From the NCBI RefSeq assembly GCF_014764505.1, contig NZ_JACXWX010000031.1, positions 1 to 54,098 of the forward strand: DNA of 54,098 nucleotides, written 5' to 3'. Every line of letters starts with the position of its first letter. Position 1 is the stretch's first letter. Shown piece by piece: positions 1-9,181 of the stretch. Origin of the DNA: Phormidium tenue FACHB-886. Its GTDB lineage: Bacteria; Cyanobacteriota; Cyanobacteriia; Elainellales; Elainellaceae. The notes under the pieces are model-generated. The model did no database searches. It was not told where the DNA came from and saw nothing but the letters and a program-made list of their open reading frames with translations. A program made the translations under genes and the position numbers.

Positions 1-108
1 CATGCTTATGAGCTTTGCTATGACCGCACAGAGGACATTCCATCGCTTTGCTTCCAGTCGAGGTTACTCTCTACTCTACCAGTCCCACATTAATTTGACG
101 CACTATCC
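1..108 (-). mobile_element. Left-edge fragment of an IS1-like element (end plus first 14 transposase codons)
   Basis: Read on the minus strand, the element end starts at 108 with GGATAGTGCGTCAAATTAAT. A transposase start codon follows at 43-41 and opens MECPLCGHSKAHKH before the window ends. The CxxC start resembles the zinc-finger N-terminus of IS1-type cyanobacterial transposases; the family name is from memory and only moderately sure. The same end and the same opening codons recur in opposite orientation at 47013-47140, so the element has moved within this replicon. Confidence 0.7.
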
Positions 109-642
109 ATCCAATCAGCAACGATCATTCTTTAACATTTCTTCAGTTTCTACCACTCAAGTTAATTAAGTTGATCCCTAACTTAAGAGAATATTTGGAG
201 AATTTCTTTTTACACCTTGACGTTGGTGATTCGCCCCAGTGCCCCTTGTGAAAGGGGGGAACTGTTCGCGTAGCCTGCGCGGAGCGCATCGCCGTTCAAA
301 GTTTCCGTTTCTAGGACTTGACTTCTCGAAGAGTAGGGAAATTCAGGGGGATCAAACCGAGTTAAACACTGGACATCTAAAAAAGACTAAGAGCCTGCTC
401 GCGATCCAGGCATTGCCGAGAAAGGCGCCAATTTAGATGGATACAATCGAGTTAAGCGTATGCTGCTGGACTGCATTCTAGAACTGCCTTCCATGCTGTA
501 GCCAATAGAAAGCTATTTTTCATTCGAGCGCAAAGCGCTACATTCATGAATTCGATATAGATTGCCGTATCTTAATAAAGTTTTTATGACGATATCTTGA
601 GTTAAGCATTTATATTCTGTTTTAGCTCCATGTGTGTTTTAG
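109..642. other. Spacer without a convincing gene; one short dispersed repeat
   Basis: No open frame here resembles a protein; the 65-codon frame at 239-436 has no recognisable composition or ribosome site. Around 262-292 there is a GC-rich stretch (GCGTAGCCTGCGCGGAGCGC) of the type that recurs as short palindromic dispersed repeats in cyanobacteria. Immediately before the STAND gene the DNA is AT-rich and probably holds its promoter, but no clear -10/-35 pair can be fixed. Confidence 0.5.
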
Positions 643-3600
643 ATGACTCTGACACCACCGCAAAAGACTAGCTCCTACCGGGGAGCCGTCCTGACAACAC
701 AAGGATGGGAAAAGCTTCAAGCTGCCAAAGCTCAGACTGAGTTGAATGAGAATGCTGGGGATCGCTTTACCCAAGAAGAACTCAGTGAACGTATGGGTCT
801 GTCTTTAACCACAATCTCTAAAGTGTTGAGGCGTTCAGCCCCCGTTGATGAGCAATCGCTACAGCGGGCATTTCGGGCCTTTGGACTGAAGCTTAACAAG
901 AATGACTATACTCGACCTGCTGCAGCGATCAAGACAGCCGTTCAAGCAGAGCATCAGCGAGATTGGGGCAATATCATTGACACATCTCTATTGTGCGGAC
1001 GTGATGAGGAACTCCTGTGTCTTAAGCAGTGGGTCTTGGAAGAACATTGCCGACTTGTCCTGCTACTGGGCATTGGTGGCATGGGCAAAAGTACGCTCGC
1101 TGCCAAACTGGTAGAGCAAATTGAGTCCGAGTTTGAGGTTGTGGTGTGGCGATCACTACAAAACGCCCCACCCTTTCAAGAGTGGTTAGAGAGTGTGCTG
1201 CCTGTTCTGCTGCAAGTTCAGGGAGAGGACATCGCTGTACCCAGTAGCCTCGATGGAAAACTGTTGAAGCTGATGGAGGGACTGCGCTCTCGTCGCTGTT
1301 TGCTGATTCTAGACAATGCTGAAGCTGTCCTGAGTACAACATGGCAAGTGGGGCAGTATCGAGCAGGCTGTGAGGAATACGGTCAACTGTTCAGGGAGAT
1401 TGGGGAGGTAGTTCATCAGAGTTGCTTGCTGCTCACCAGCCGCGAGAAGCCCAGAGAGATTGTGCCACTGGAAGGAAAGGAACAATCAGTACGAACGACT
1501 CGCCGCGCCTGCGCTTCGCTGTTGCTCAAGGGATTAGATGCAGAAGCTGGACAAGAACTTTTTCGCCACAAAGGAGAATTTACGGGTACAACGACTGAAT
1601 GGGAGCGATTAGTGGAACACTATGGCGGCAACCCTTTGGCTTTAAGATTGGTGGCAGCCACAACTCAAGAACTGTTTAACGGCAGAATTGTTGAGGTGTT
1701 GAAGTGTGTGCAGCAGGGGTTCGCCGTTTTTGATGACATTCGGGACTTGCTCAAACGACAGTTCGATCGCCTCACTGATATTGAGCAGGAAATGATTTTT
1801 GCATTAGCCATTAATCGGGAACCTGCCTCGCTGTTGGAGTTGAGTCAGGCTGTTGTCCCCACAATCTCCAAGGGCAGACTGCTGGATGCGATGCAGTTAT
1901 TATTGCGGCGATCGCTAATCGAGAAGGAGGGTGAACACTTCTTTCTTCAGCCTGTAGTGCTGGAGTATGTCACCTATCAATTGGTTCAGTGCGTGTCTAG
2001 AGAAATGACCCACCAAACACCACAGCGGCTCAGAACGCATGCCCTGATCAAAGCCCAGGCAAAAGATTACGTTCGAGAGATGCAAAAGCGATTGATTATA
2101 GAACCGCTCGCCGAGCAATTGCTGATCCAGTTTGGCAATCCCCAAGCGATTGAACAACAGTTGAAAGTCATGCTGAAGCAGCAACAGCAGCAGGCACCCC
2201 AGTCGAATTATGTAACAGGAAACCTTCTCAACTTGCTGGTGCATTTGCAGAGTGATTTACGCAGCTATGATTTTTCGGAGTTAGCGGTGTGGCAGGCTGA
2301 CTTACGGCAGGTCAACCTAGCAGGGGTCAATTTTCGCAATGCTGACTTGGCAACCTCTGTGTTTACTGAAACTTTGAGTGGCATTGATTCAGTCGCCTTC
2401 ACTCCAGACGGTCAACACTTGGCAACAGGCGGTGTCGATGGAAAAATCAGTTTCTGGCAAGTGACAGATGGAAAGCAACTATTGACTCTGCAAGGACATC
2501 AAAGCTGGATCTTGTCCGTCAGCTTCAGCCCCAATGGTCAGATGCTTGCTAGTGGTGGTGAAGACTTCACCATTCGTTTGTGGAATGTGGCATCCGGTCA
2601 ATGCCTCAGAGAATTAGAAGGGCACAGGAATTCTGTATTCTCAATCAGCTTTAGTCCCGATGGTCAAACGTTAGCCAGTGGCGATGAAGACTCTACAATT
2701 CGCTTATGGAATGTGGCATCCGGTCGATGCCTGAAAACATTAGAAGGACACACGGGGAGAGTTTGGTCGATTAGCTTTAGCCCAGATGGTCAGACGCTGG
2801 CCAGCGGTAGCAATGATGCAACCATTCGCTTGTGGAATGTGCAAAACGGTCAGTGTTTCAAAACCTTACAGGGACACGTGGGCGGAATTCGTTCAGTCTA
2901 TTTCAACCCAGATGGTCAGACGCTTGCGAGTGGCGGTGATGATGCAGCTATTCGCCTGTGGAATGTGCAAGACGGTCAATGCCTCAGCGTGCTGTACGGT
3001 CACACGGGTGTTATTCAATCCATCAGCTTTAGCCCCAATAGTCAGACGCTTGCCAGCGGTAGCTTTGATTCTTCGATTCGTCTATGGAATGTGCAGGATG
3101 GGCAGTGCCTCAAGATGCTACATGGTCATACCCAGGCAATTCGGTCGGTCAACTTCAGTCCGGATGGTCAGACGCTTGCCAGCGGTAGCTATGATTTCTC
3201 GATTCGTTTGTGGAACGTGCAGCGGGGTCAGTGCCTCAAAGTTCTACGGGGAAATTCGTCTGGAGTTCGTTCTCTTCGCTTCAGTCCAGATGGTCAGTCT
3301 TTAGTCAGTGGCAGCACAGATCACTCCATTCGATTGTGGGATGTGCAAAAGGGTTCGCGTCCAAAAGTATTTCAGGGTCATGCGGGTTGGATTCACGCTG
3401 TTAGTTTGAGTTCCGACGGTCAGTCTTTAGTCAGTGGCAGCACAGATCAAACTGTACGGCTGTGGAGTGTGCAAGAGGGCCGGTGCTTAAGAGTATTTCA
3501 CGGTCACACGTCTTGGGTTCTTTGTGTTAATTTCAGTCCCAATAGTCAGACGATCGTAAGCAGCAGTCAGGATACTACGGTGCGGTTGTGGAATGTGCAA

Positions 3601-4239
3601 AGCGGTCAGTGTCGCAGTGTGTTGCACGGACATTCAGCTTGGGTTTGGTCAGTTGGCTTTAGTTCTGATGGTCAGTCTTTAGTCAGTGGCGGCAGCGATC
3701 GCACAGTGCGGTTGTGGAATGTACAAGACGGTCACTGCCGTCAGGTATTGCAAACTCCCAGTGGAATCTGGTCTGTCCGCTTTAGCGCCAATGATCAAAC
3801 GTTAGCCACTGGGCATTTTGATGCCAGTGTCAGGTTATGGGATAGCCACAGCGGTGAGTGTTTGAAGACGCTGCAGGGTCACATCGGTTGGGTCTGCTCG
3901 GTTAACTTCAGCCCCGATGGTCAAACTTTGGCAAGCAGCAGTTGGGACGCTTCGATTCGCTTATGGAATTTGCAAAGCGGTGAATGTCTCAAGGTGTTGC
4001 AAGGTCATACAGGAGCAGTCTATTCCATCAGCTTCAGCCCGGATGGTCAGGTGCTTGCTAGCGGCAGTCACGATGAGACCATTAAGCTGTGGGATGTAAG
4101 AACAGGACACTGTATCAGAACCCTGAGAGCCGATCGCCTCTATGAAGGTATGAATATTTGGGGTGTTCGAGGGTTAACCGCCGCACAACAAGCCACACTG
4201 AGGGCATTAGGGGCAGTTGAACAGCGAGAAGACGGCTAG
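643..4239 (+). CDS. STAND NTPase: HTH - NB-ARC - 14 WD40 repeats
   Basis: Predicted signalling ATPase of 1198 residues. Residues about 35-75 look like a helix-turn-helix ([20 protein letters not shown]). The P-loop GIGGMGKST is at 143-151, Walker [11 protein letters not shown] has its Asp at 224, and an LLTSREKP sensor motif follows near 265. A winged-helix-like linker and a short pentapeptide-like stretch (about 548-575) lead into 14 WD40 units from about 579 to 1160, enough for two seven-bladed propellers. The tail [12 protein letters not shown] is shared with the paralogue at 35050-38718. In this family the propeller is a sensor that controls NB-ARC oligomerisation; the ligand and output here are unknown. 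A GC-rich, repeat-like stretch near 1498-1520 reads through in frame as TRRACASLL. Cytoplasmic signalling or defence roles are both possible. Confidence 0.9.
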   Translation: MTLTPPQKTSSYRGAVLTTQGWEKLQAAKAQTELNENAGDRFTQEELSERMGLSLTTISKVLRRSAPVDEQSLQRAFRAFGLKLNKNDYTRPAAAIKTAVQAEHQRDWGNIIDTSLLCGRDEELLCLKQWVLEEHCRLVLLLGIGGMGKSTLAAKLVEQIESEFEVVVWRSLQNAPPFQEWLESVLPVLLQVQGEDIAVPSSLDGKLLKLMEGLRSRRCLLILDNAEAVLSTTWQVGQYRAGCEEYGQLFREIGEVVHQSCLLLTSREKPREIVPLEGKEQSVRTTRRACASLLLKGLDAEAGQELFRHKGEFTGTTTEWERLVEHYGGNPLALRLVAATTQELFNGRIVEVLKCVQQGFAVFDDIRDLLKRQFDRLTDIEQEMIFALAINREPASLLELSQAVVPTISKGRLLDAMQLLLRRSLIEKEGEHFFLQPVVLEYVTYQLVQCVSREMTHQTPQRLRTHALIKAQAKDYVREMQKRLIIEPLAEQLLIQFGNPQAIEQQLKVMLKQQQQQAPQSNYVTGNLLNLLVHLQSDLRSYDFSELAVWQADLRQVNLAGVNFRNADLATSVFTETLSGIDSVAFTPDGQHLATGGVDGKISFWQVTDGKQLLTLQGHQSWILSVSFSPNGQMLASGGEDFTIRLWNVASGQCLRELEGHRNSVFSISFSPDGQTLASGDEDSTIRLWNVASGRCLKTLEGHTGRVWSISFSPDGQTLASGSNDATIRLWNVQNGQCFKTLQGHVGGIRSVYFNPDGQTLASGGDDAAIRLWNVQDGQCLSVLYGHTGVIQSISFSPNSQTLASGSFDSSIRLWNVQDGQCLKMLHGHTQAIRSVNFSPDGQTLASGSYDFSIRLWNVQRGQCLKVLRGNSSGVRSLRFSPDGQSLVSGSTDHSIRLWDVQKGSRPKVFQGHAGWIHAVSLSSDGQSLVSGSTDQTVRLWSVQEGRCLRVFHGHTSWVLCVNFSPNSQTIVSSSQDTTVRLWNVQSGQCRSVLHGHSAWVWSVGFSSDGQSLVSGGSDRTVRLWNVQDGHCRQVLQTPSGIWSVRFSANDQTLATGHFDASVRLWDSHSGECLKTLQGHIGWVCSVNFSPDGQTLASSSWDASIRLWNLQSGECLKVLQGHTGAVYSISFSPDGQVLASGSHDETIKLWDVRTGHCIRTLRADRLYEGMNIWGVRGLTAAQQATLRALGAVEQREDG

Positions 4240-4294
4240 CAGTTACTGCCTGTGGGTTACCATGACTGCTAACAATTTATTAGGCAGAGCTATG

Positions 4295-4322
4295 CTGTCT
4301 ATCTGAAACTGTCTATCTGAAA
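4295..4322. repeat. 14-bp perfect tandem duplication
   Basis: CTGTCTATCTGAAA occurs twice head to tail (4295-4308 and 4309-4322), followed by a third, partial CTGTGA. It lies in the spacer behind the STAND gene and has no obvious function. It is one of several short tandem duplications in this window. Confidence 0.85.
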
Positions 4323-4426
4323 CTGTGAGAACTGTGTACTCGGCTTGAGGGCAGAAGCCCTTTCAGGTTTTGCTGTGTCGGTTGCGCTACAAGCTGAGCT
4401 TTCATGATATTGCAGAATTCTTCCTG

Positions 4427-4803
4427 CTACGAGGGTTCGAGTTTACCCATAATTCCATGTCCATCTGTGAAGACGAACGAAAGGTTGGCTTGCTGCACGG
4501 TCTCAACCGTAGAACCTAGGTAGATCACACCCTCCTGCCCATCAGAGTGAGTTGGGACATTACCCTGATGGATGGCATACAGCATTGGAGAACAGGGCGC
4601 AAAGTAGAAGGGCACGTAATCAGTCAACGTTCCCCTGCCCCGCAGGGCACCATTACTCTCGCTCAATGCGACGGAATGCTTTGATTTGCCAAATTGGTAT
4701 AGCCAATCCCCTGCTGCATCATGCTGTTCGAACACAAACCAGCGATCGCCAGAATTGAGGTCAAGTTGCTCAGGTGTGTGATGTGGTAGATGGAAGCGGG
4801 CAT
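4427..4803 (-). pseudogene. darT: Frameshifted and truncated DarT-like DNA ADP-ribosyltransferase
   Basis: The remnant begins at an ATG at 4803-4801 with MPASIYHITHLSNLTSIL, reads to a stop after ANQSIPSH, then continues in another frame with GTLTDYVPFYFAPCSPMLYA and LSFVFTDGHGIMGK before stopping at 4427. IYHITH near the start, LTDYVPFYFxPxSPMLY in the middle and the FTDGH segment are hallmarks of DarT (DUF4433), which attaches ADP-ribose to thymidine in single-stranded DNA. Intact DarT is roughly 200 residues or more, so about half is missing, including the C-terminal part. No DarG macrodomain antitoxin is seen nearby. The frameshift lies around 4660-4670. It is therefore almost certainly inactive. 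Confidence 0.8.
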
Positions 4804-4941
4804 TGGGAATCTAACGAAAAGTCAAAGTAGCGCCTCAGACCTCAGAACAACAGAAGGACTTCTACTTTGGCAAAAAGAAACGGCATACTCGCATCGGAGG
4901 GCTATACTCTAAATGAGTAACTGACTGAATAAAAAGTTGCA

Positions 4942-5334
4942 ATGGCAAGGTTATCAAGACATTCCTGGTTCACTAACCCTCGACTACTCGTTGCCTGTTT
5001 TGTCGGGTTTCCGCTTGGTTTTGCTGCTTTCCTCTGTATTTTCTGGTTTGCAGTACCATATCTGCTAAATTCAAATCGGGTGACTCCAACTTACATTGGA
5101 TTTTACATTCAATATCCCTATCTTTTTAGACAAGTAGACAACCTTCATTGTCAAACGAATGGTCAATTTATCGATGGTGCTTCGTATTTTTGTCGCTTCA
5201 ATATCAAATCATCAAATATCGAGCAATTTGCCAGGGAGATGAAATTAGCCTCTGAGAACATTGAAAATTGCAGTCTACTACATCGATATCCACCCCATGT
5301 GGATTGGTGGAAACCATCAGATGTAGAGGGATGA
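4942..5334 (+). CDS. Small membrane protein of unknown family, probably cut short by an in-frame TGA
   Basis: The protein has 130 residues, a basic N-terminus (MARLSRHSWFTNPR) and one strong hydrophobic segment at about 15-41, then a soluble, Cys-containing extracytoplasmic or periplasmic part. No family was recognised. After the TGA at 5332-5334 the same reading frame stays open to TAA at 5422-5424 and encodes QCYSRYSGDYFTLLYSPTRQ and a YINDADY end. This aromatic-rich stretch looks like a natural C-terminus. The original protein was probably about 160 residues and the TGA is a nonsense mutation; a genuine stop is the alternative. Confidence 0.55.
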   Translation: MARLSRHSWFTNPRLLVACFVGFPLGFAAFLCIFWFAVPYLLNSNRVTPTYIGFYIQYPYLFRQVDNLHCQTNGQFIDGASYFCRFNIKSSNIEQFAREMKLASENIENCSLLHRYPPHVDWWKPSDVEG

Positions 5335-5424
5335 CAATGCTATTCGCGATACAGCGGCGACTACTTCACATTGCTGTATTCTCCAACCCGTCAACTTGCT
5401 TATATCAATGATGCCGATTACTAA

Positions 5425-5930
5425 GTTCAGCAGATTGCAAGTGGGTTGTTTTGGATGTACTTTGCACACCCAAAATGCTTTACAGCCAATTTACGATCTA
5501 CAAGGTTCGGTAATTTTAAGCTCTCTCAAAAAATATTTAGGTTAGTTTTGTAAGAATCCTTCAGCCAAAATTGCTTTAGTCACTGTGAGGAGAACGATCG
5601 CCTATTAAAAGACTTTACAAGGGAAATGGTAAAGTCTCCAGAGATGGCTACAGACCATGACTGCAAGCGGTTCAAGTTTTGAGCCGATGCTCAAGAGATT
5701 TGACAGCAAGTGCATTATCGCAAGAGAAAGCTGCTGGGGTTCCTGGAGGGAGGTGCAATGGGAACCGATACATGGCGCTGTCGTCAATGTTTAAAGCCTT
5801 TGCTCAGCAAAACTTTCTGAATTGCCCACCCAGGATGAAAACTAGTTAAGAACTGAGATTGAATCAGGCACGTTTAGGTTTCGTAGCACTAAGTTATCCA
5901 TATCCGGATTACATCCCCAGCCAGTCCCTG
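5425..5930. other. Spacer without recognisable gene
   Basis: No frame on either strand carries a recognisable protein. A 60-codon minus-strand frame at 5605-5787 is low complexity and unconvincing. The plus-strand frame that opens into the next gene could be extended upstream only with a TTG at 5859, which is less likely than the ATG at 5931. Confidence 0.5.
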
Positions 5931-6296
5931 ATGACAAGCAGTAACCCTTTAGCCCATAGAGCAATCAAGATTAACCTCATCATCTTGATGTCAGTGGGGT
6001 TGACGATTGGCTCTTTGCGCTACAAGCAGCCTGCTTATTGTGAAACACTCTGCACTGGCGCTCAACCCTGCCAAGCTGGGCACTGCATGTTTGGAGAACA
6101 AAGGGCAGGCTTTCCCCTGACGTTTGTTGGGGATGCGGAAGGCGGTTCGCCCCCAAGTGGTTGGGGCAAGGTTGGGCTAGAGGATTATGCCCATGGGAAT
6201 CTTGGGGCATTCACCCTTAATATTGCCTTCTACAGTCTCACCCTATGGCTGTTTCCAAGGTTGCTTAGATGGCTTTTTTCCTCGTCCTGCTCCTAA
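5931..6296 (+). CDS. Two-pass membrane protein of unknown function
   Basis: From the ATG at 5931 (MTSSNPLAHRAIKINLII) the product has 121 residues. A transmembrane segment lies at about 14-28. An exported loop with four cysteines (CETLCTGAQPCQAGHC) and a FGEQRAGFPLTFVGDAEGGSP stretch follows, then a second membrane segment close to the C-terminus and a short SSSCS tail. The layout, a Cys- and Gly-rich loop between two helices, is like uncharacterised cyanobacterial membrane proteins, but no function can be named. It lies 69 bases upstream of the next gene in the same direction, so the two could be cotranscribed. Confidence 0.6.
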   Translation: MTSSNPLAHRAIKINLIILMSVGLTIGSLRYKQPAYCETLCTGAQPCQAGHCMFGEQRAGFPLTFVGDAEGGSPPSGWGKVGLEDYAHGNLGAFTLNIAFYSLTLWLFPRLLRWLFSSSCS

Positions 6297-6365
6297 TTCA
6301 GAATCAGGGGTGCATGGCTAGATAATCGTCCCTTAACTCAAACTCCCTATCTTCATCGAGCCATT

Positions 6366-8102
6366 ATGAAATCCAACGTGCTTTGTCCCAAACTTCTCCT
6401 CCTGGCAGCCTTGCCTGTTCTTGGAATGCTCACCCCGAAGCAAGCGGTTGCTTTACCAGCTCCGGATCTGCAAGCCAGATTGCTGTCAGACATCGCCTTT
6501 CAATATGCAAAACTGGGTGATTCGCAACAAGCCATTGCGATTTCCCAGCAGGCGCTAGAGGCAGCAGAGGCAATGCAACCCTGCTTCAAGGCAAATTCTC
6601 TGGCAAAGGTAGCGGGCAGCTATTGGCTAGTCGGACAGGAGGCGGAGGGCAGGCGACGGGTCACAGAGGCGATTGAAACCGCCCGTACTCAAGAGGCAAC
6701 CGGGTGTAGCAGCAGTGCCACATCTCCGACTGAATCGTTAATGAACCGGGCTGGAGAATTTTCTGATGAGGGACAGTTTGAACTGGCGATCGCGCTCGGT
6801 AGTGGGATGGGTAACCCACTTACCCTGTCCCTGATCGCAGTTGATTTGTTGGACGTAGGACAATCTCAGCGAGCGGACGAGTTACTGAAAAAAGCTATCG
6901 CCCAGGCGCATAAAATTGACGATGCGATCGCCCAGACGCATAAAATTGACGATGCCTACTACCTAACGCAAACGTTGAGCAACATGAGCATGAATCTAGC
7001 TCTAGCAGGGCACCCTGAGCCTGCAAAGGTGGTACTGGAACAGGCAATTCTGAGTGCGGAAACCCTCAATACCGAGAACCCTGAAAAGGCTGCACTACAG
7101 GGACACGCCCTCCTTGGGACGATACGGCAGCTTACGGAGTTAGGCGCAAACGATCGGGTGATTGCCCTCCTCGATCAGACCCTTTCCCAAATTCGCAACC
7201 GCCCCGCTGAGCCGTTCCCCCTCGACAAAGCGGATCAGTTTGTCGATGCGGCGCTCCTCTACCAGCAAGTAGGTTTGAACGACAAAGCCGTGGCAACACT
7301 GGCGGAAGCCTATCAGTTTGCCAGAGCCATTGTCCCCAATGCCAGCTATGGTCAAGCCGATGCGAATGCGCTGGGTCGAGTCGCCGTTGGCTATGCCAAA
7401 ATCGGCAACGTTGAGCGAGCCATGCAGATTATCCAGGAGATTTCGCCGGTCAGCGAGCGGCAGAGGGCATTGGGAGAGATTGCGATCGCCTATGCAGCGG
7501 CAGGTAATTTAGAAGCGGCAGTCAAATTGGCACAGTCTAACCCCAACCGGAATGGTGCGATGATCGGCATCGTCAGACACTATTTGCAGCAAAAGCAACC
7601 GGAGCAGGCGTGGCAGATTGTCCAGGCACACCAGGTCAAAGGCATGTTATCGGAGGTGGCAGTCGGCTATCTCGATGTCGGACAGCCTGAACGGGCACTG
7701 CAACTCGCGCAGACTGGCAAGCTGGAAGGATTTATGCCGGATATTGTGCAGGGCTATGCTGAGTCTGGGCAACCGGAGCAGGCATTGCAGGTTGCTCAAA
7801 GTGAAGAAATCCCCTGGCTCCTACCCTCCGTGGTGCAGGGATTTGCGCAGCAGGGGCAGTTTGATGTTGCTCTGCAAACGGCTCAATCAATCTCTGATCC
7901 AGTCGATCGCGCACAGGCACTCATTGCGATCGCTCATGCTTACGCTGAGCCGCAGGCTAAGGCACAAGGGCCAATTTCACGGTTCATGCAGCAGATGCAG
8001 AATTGGGTTGTCGGGCTATTTGGTACTTCCGATCGTGAAAGAGCGGCTGAGGTGTTAGTGCAAGCCCTGCAAGCAACTCAATCGATCTCCTCAGCAAAAT
8101 GA
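6366..8102 (+). CDS. Secreted TPR-like helical repeat protein
   Basis: 578 residues. An N-terminal signal peptide (KLLLLAALPVLGMLTPKQAVA) ends near residue 30. The rest is a long run of about 34-residue helical hairpins rich in Ala, Gln and Leu, such as AFQYAKLGDSQQAIAISQQAL and GYAKIGNVERAMQIIQEI; these are TPR-like. Such solenoids serve as protein-binding scaffolds, here probably in the periplasm; the partner is unknown. Residues 177-196 hold a 10-residue unit in two tandem copies (AIAQxHKIDD), explained by a 30-bp DNA duplication. A strong terminator hairpin lies 33 bases after the stop. Confidence 0.8.
   Translation: MKSNVLCPKLLLLAALPVLGMLTPKQAVALPAPDLQARLLSDIAFQYAKLGDSQQAIAISQQALEAAEAMQPCFKANSLAKVAGSYWLVGQEAEGRRRVTEAIETARTQEATGCSSSATSPTESLMNRAGEFSDEGQFELAIALGSGMGNPLTLSLIAVDLLDVGQSQRADELLKKAIAQAHKIDDAIAQTHKIDDAYYLTQTLSNMSMNLALAGHPEPAKVVLEQAILSAETLNTENPEKAALQGHALLGTIRQLTELGANDRVIALLDQTLSQIRNRPAEPFPLDKADQFVDAALLYQQVGLNDKAVATLAEAYQFARAIVPNASYGQADANALGRVAVGYAKIGNVERAMQIIQEISPVSERQRALGEIAIAYAAAGNLEAAVKLAQSNPNRNGAMIGIVRHYLQQKQPEQAWQIVQAHQVKGMLSEVAVGYLDVGQPERALQLAQTGKLEGFMPDIVQGYAESGQPEQALQVAQSEEIPWLLPSVVQGFAQQGQFDVALQTAQSISDPVDRAQALIAIAHAYAEPQAKAQGPISRFMQQMQNWVVGLFGTSDRERAAEVLVQALQATQSISSAK
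6894..6953 (+). repeat. 30-bp in-frame tandem duplication inside the TPR gene
   Basis: Two adjacent 30-bp copies (6894-6923 and 6924-6953) differ at only two positions and each encodes AIAQ(A/T)HKIDD. The second copy contains the HIP1 octamer GCGATCGC while the first has GCTATCGC. The insertion keeps the reading frame and lengthens one helical hairpin. Confidence 0.9.
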
Positions 8103-8135
8103 GAGATGTGGGAGTCCAATAAGTCATTGTTGCTG

Positions 8136-8175
8136 TTAACCTCAGCAGGAGGGTTGCCCCTCCTGCTGAGGTTAA
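8136..8175 (+). terminator. Hairpin terminator after the TPR gene
   Basis: Arms 8136-8152 (TTAACCTCAGCAGGAGG) and 8159-8175 are perfect reverse complements around a 6-base loop, followed by AAAACT. The stem is long and GC-rich in its middle; because there is no long T-run it may act as a processing or bidirectional stop. Confidence 0.75.
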
Positions 8176-8482
8176 AAACTGGCTTGATCACTTACAGGAC
8201 TTGGCTGAGCGTTTTCCAGGGTTGCGTCATCTCCAGCAATAGGGCGATCGCTCCCAGTGGGATGCAGTAGATCAGTCGTTGCAATTGCATCGTCAGCTTG
8301 CTCCAGGAGATGTTGTGATTAAGTGTTCTCAGTTCACTAGCGCTTCAGTTGACTGCTAGGGCTGATCATTTGCTCAGTGGAGATGTTGTTGAAGGAATAA
8401 CCGATCGTCATGGGGGGCTTGATGCTAGCGCTTTGAGCTAGAGGAAGCAGCACTCGCTATAGAATTCTCAGCTCGTCCTCTA
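8176..8482. other. Spacer without recognisable gene
   Basis: No frame on either strand gives a recognisable protein. HIP1-like GCGATCGC sites are present. It is probably debris of the sensor gene whose fragment starts at 8483. Confidence 0.4.
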
Positions 8483-9039
8483 TCAGTTTCTAGCCGATCG
8501 TAGCGTCCAGAAGATTTGATGTAGAACAACCTGATAGCACCGATTTGCATCTACATAACTGATACAGACAGGTAGAGTGTCGGTAATCAGCCGCAATTGC
8601 TGTTCTCGTAAGCGAAGCTCGTCGTAGACATCGCGCAGTGCCGCTTCGCTTTGTTGTAAAGCCGCCGTGCGTTCTGTCACTTGCTGTTCTAAGATTCTGT
8701 CACCTGCTGTTCTAAGATGCGGTTGTAGTTGGCTAAGAAGTGTTCTGCCTGTTTGCGATCGCTGATGTCTTGAAAAGCGGCGATCGCATAAGCCACATTG
8801 CCCTGTTCATCAAAGACGGGAGTGCCCCACACCTCCACTGGAATGATTGCATTGTTTTGGTGAATGTCTACATCATCAACTGTAGTGCGTTCGCCGCTTA
8901 ATGCTCGAATGGATGGCAGTTCCTCAATGGGATATTGTTGCTTTGTTCCTGCCACGTAAACTTGATAAGCCTCTGAAAGCCGATCTGAGGCTATAGACGG
9001 ATCACTGTCTTTGCCTAATAGCTGAGTTGCCCGTTGCAT
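8483..9039 (-). pseudogene. PAS-domain sensor kinase fragment, frameshifted by a tandem duplication
   Basis: Two minus-strand frames are pieces of one protein. 9039-8689 encodes the end of a PAS/PAC domain (PVEVWGTPVFDEQGNVAYAI then FQDISDRKQAE) and ends ILEQQVTES. 8680-8483 resumes with MTERTAALQQSEAALRDVYD and the start of a second PAS domain (ITDTLPVCISYVDANRCYQ). The break is a 23-bp tandem duplication at 8672-8717; removing one copy joins ILEQQVTERTAAL in one frame. Both ends are also missing: no kinase core follows and no N-terminus precedes. The fragment is non-functional as a kinase. Confidence 0.8.
8672..8717. repeat. 23-bp tandem duplication that breaks the PAS gene
   Basis: Copies at 8672-8694 and 8695-8717 both read TTCTGTCAC(T/C)TGCTGTTCTAAGA; there is a single mismatch. 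23 is not a multiple of three, so this event alone causes the frameshift. Confidence 0.95.
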
Positions 9040-9181
9040 GCAACGGGCGCAGCAAATCGCTTCACGTTAACTTACCTATCTTTTCTGGTCTTAAGGAGCC
9101 AATTCTCCTATCTTGACCTTAAGCGATCGCACCAGGAGCCATCCTCTCCTGCCGCTTGCAACGACGGTACACGACAACAAC

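Noticed and set aside
239-436. 65-codon open frame near the left edge
   Set aside because: It crosses a palindromic dispersed repeat and has no protein character.
2390-4130. Regular repeats at DNA level in the first STAND gene
   Set aside because: They encode the WD40 units in one frame and are explained by the protein repeats.
5605-5787. 60-codon minus-strand frame
   Set aside because: Low-complexity composition, no ribosome site and no protein character.
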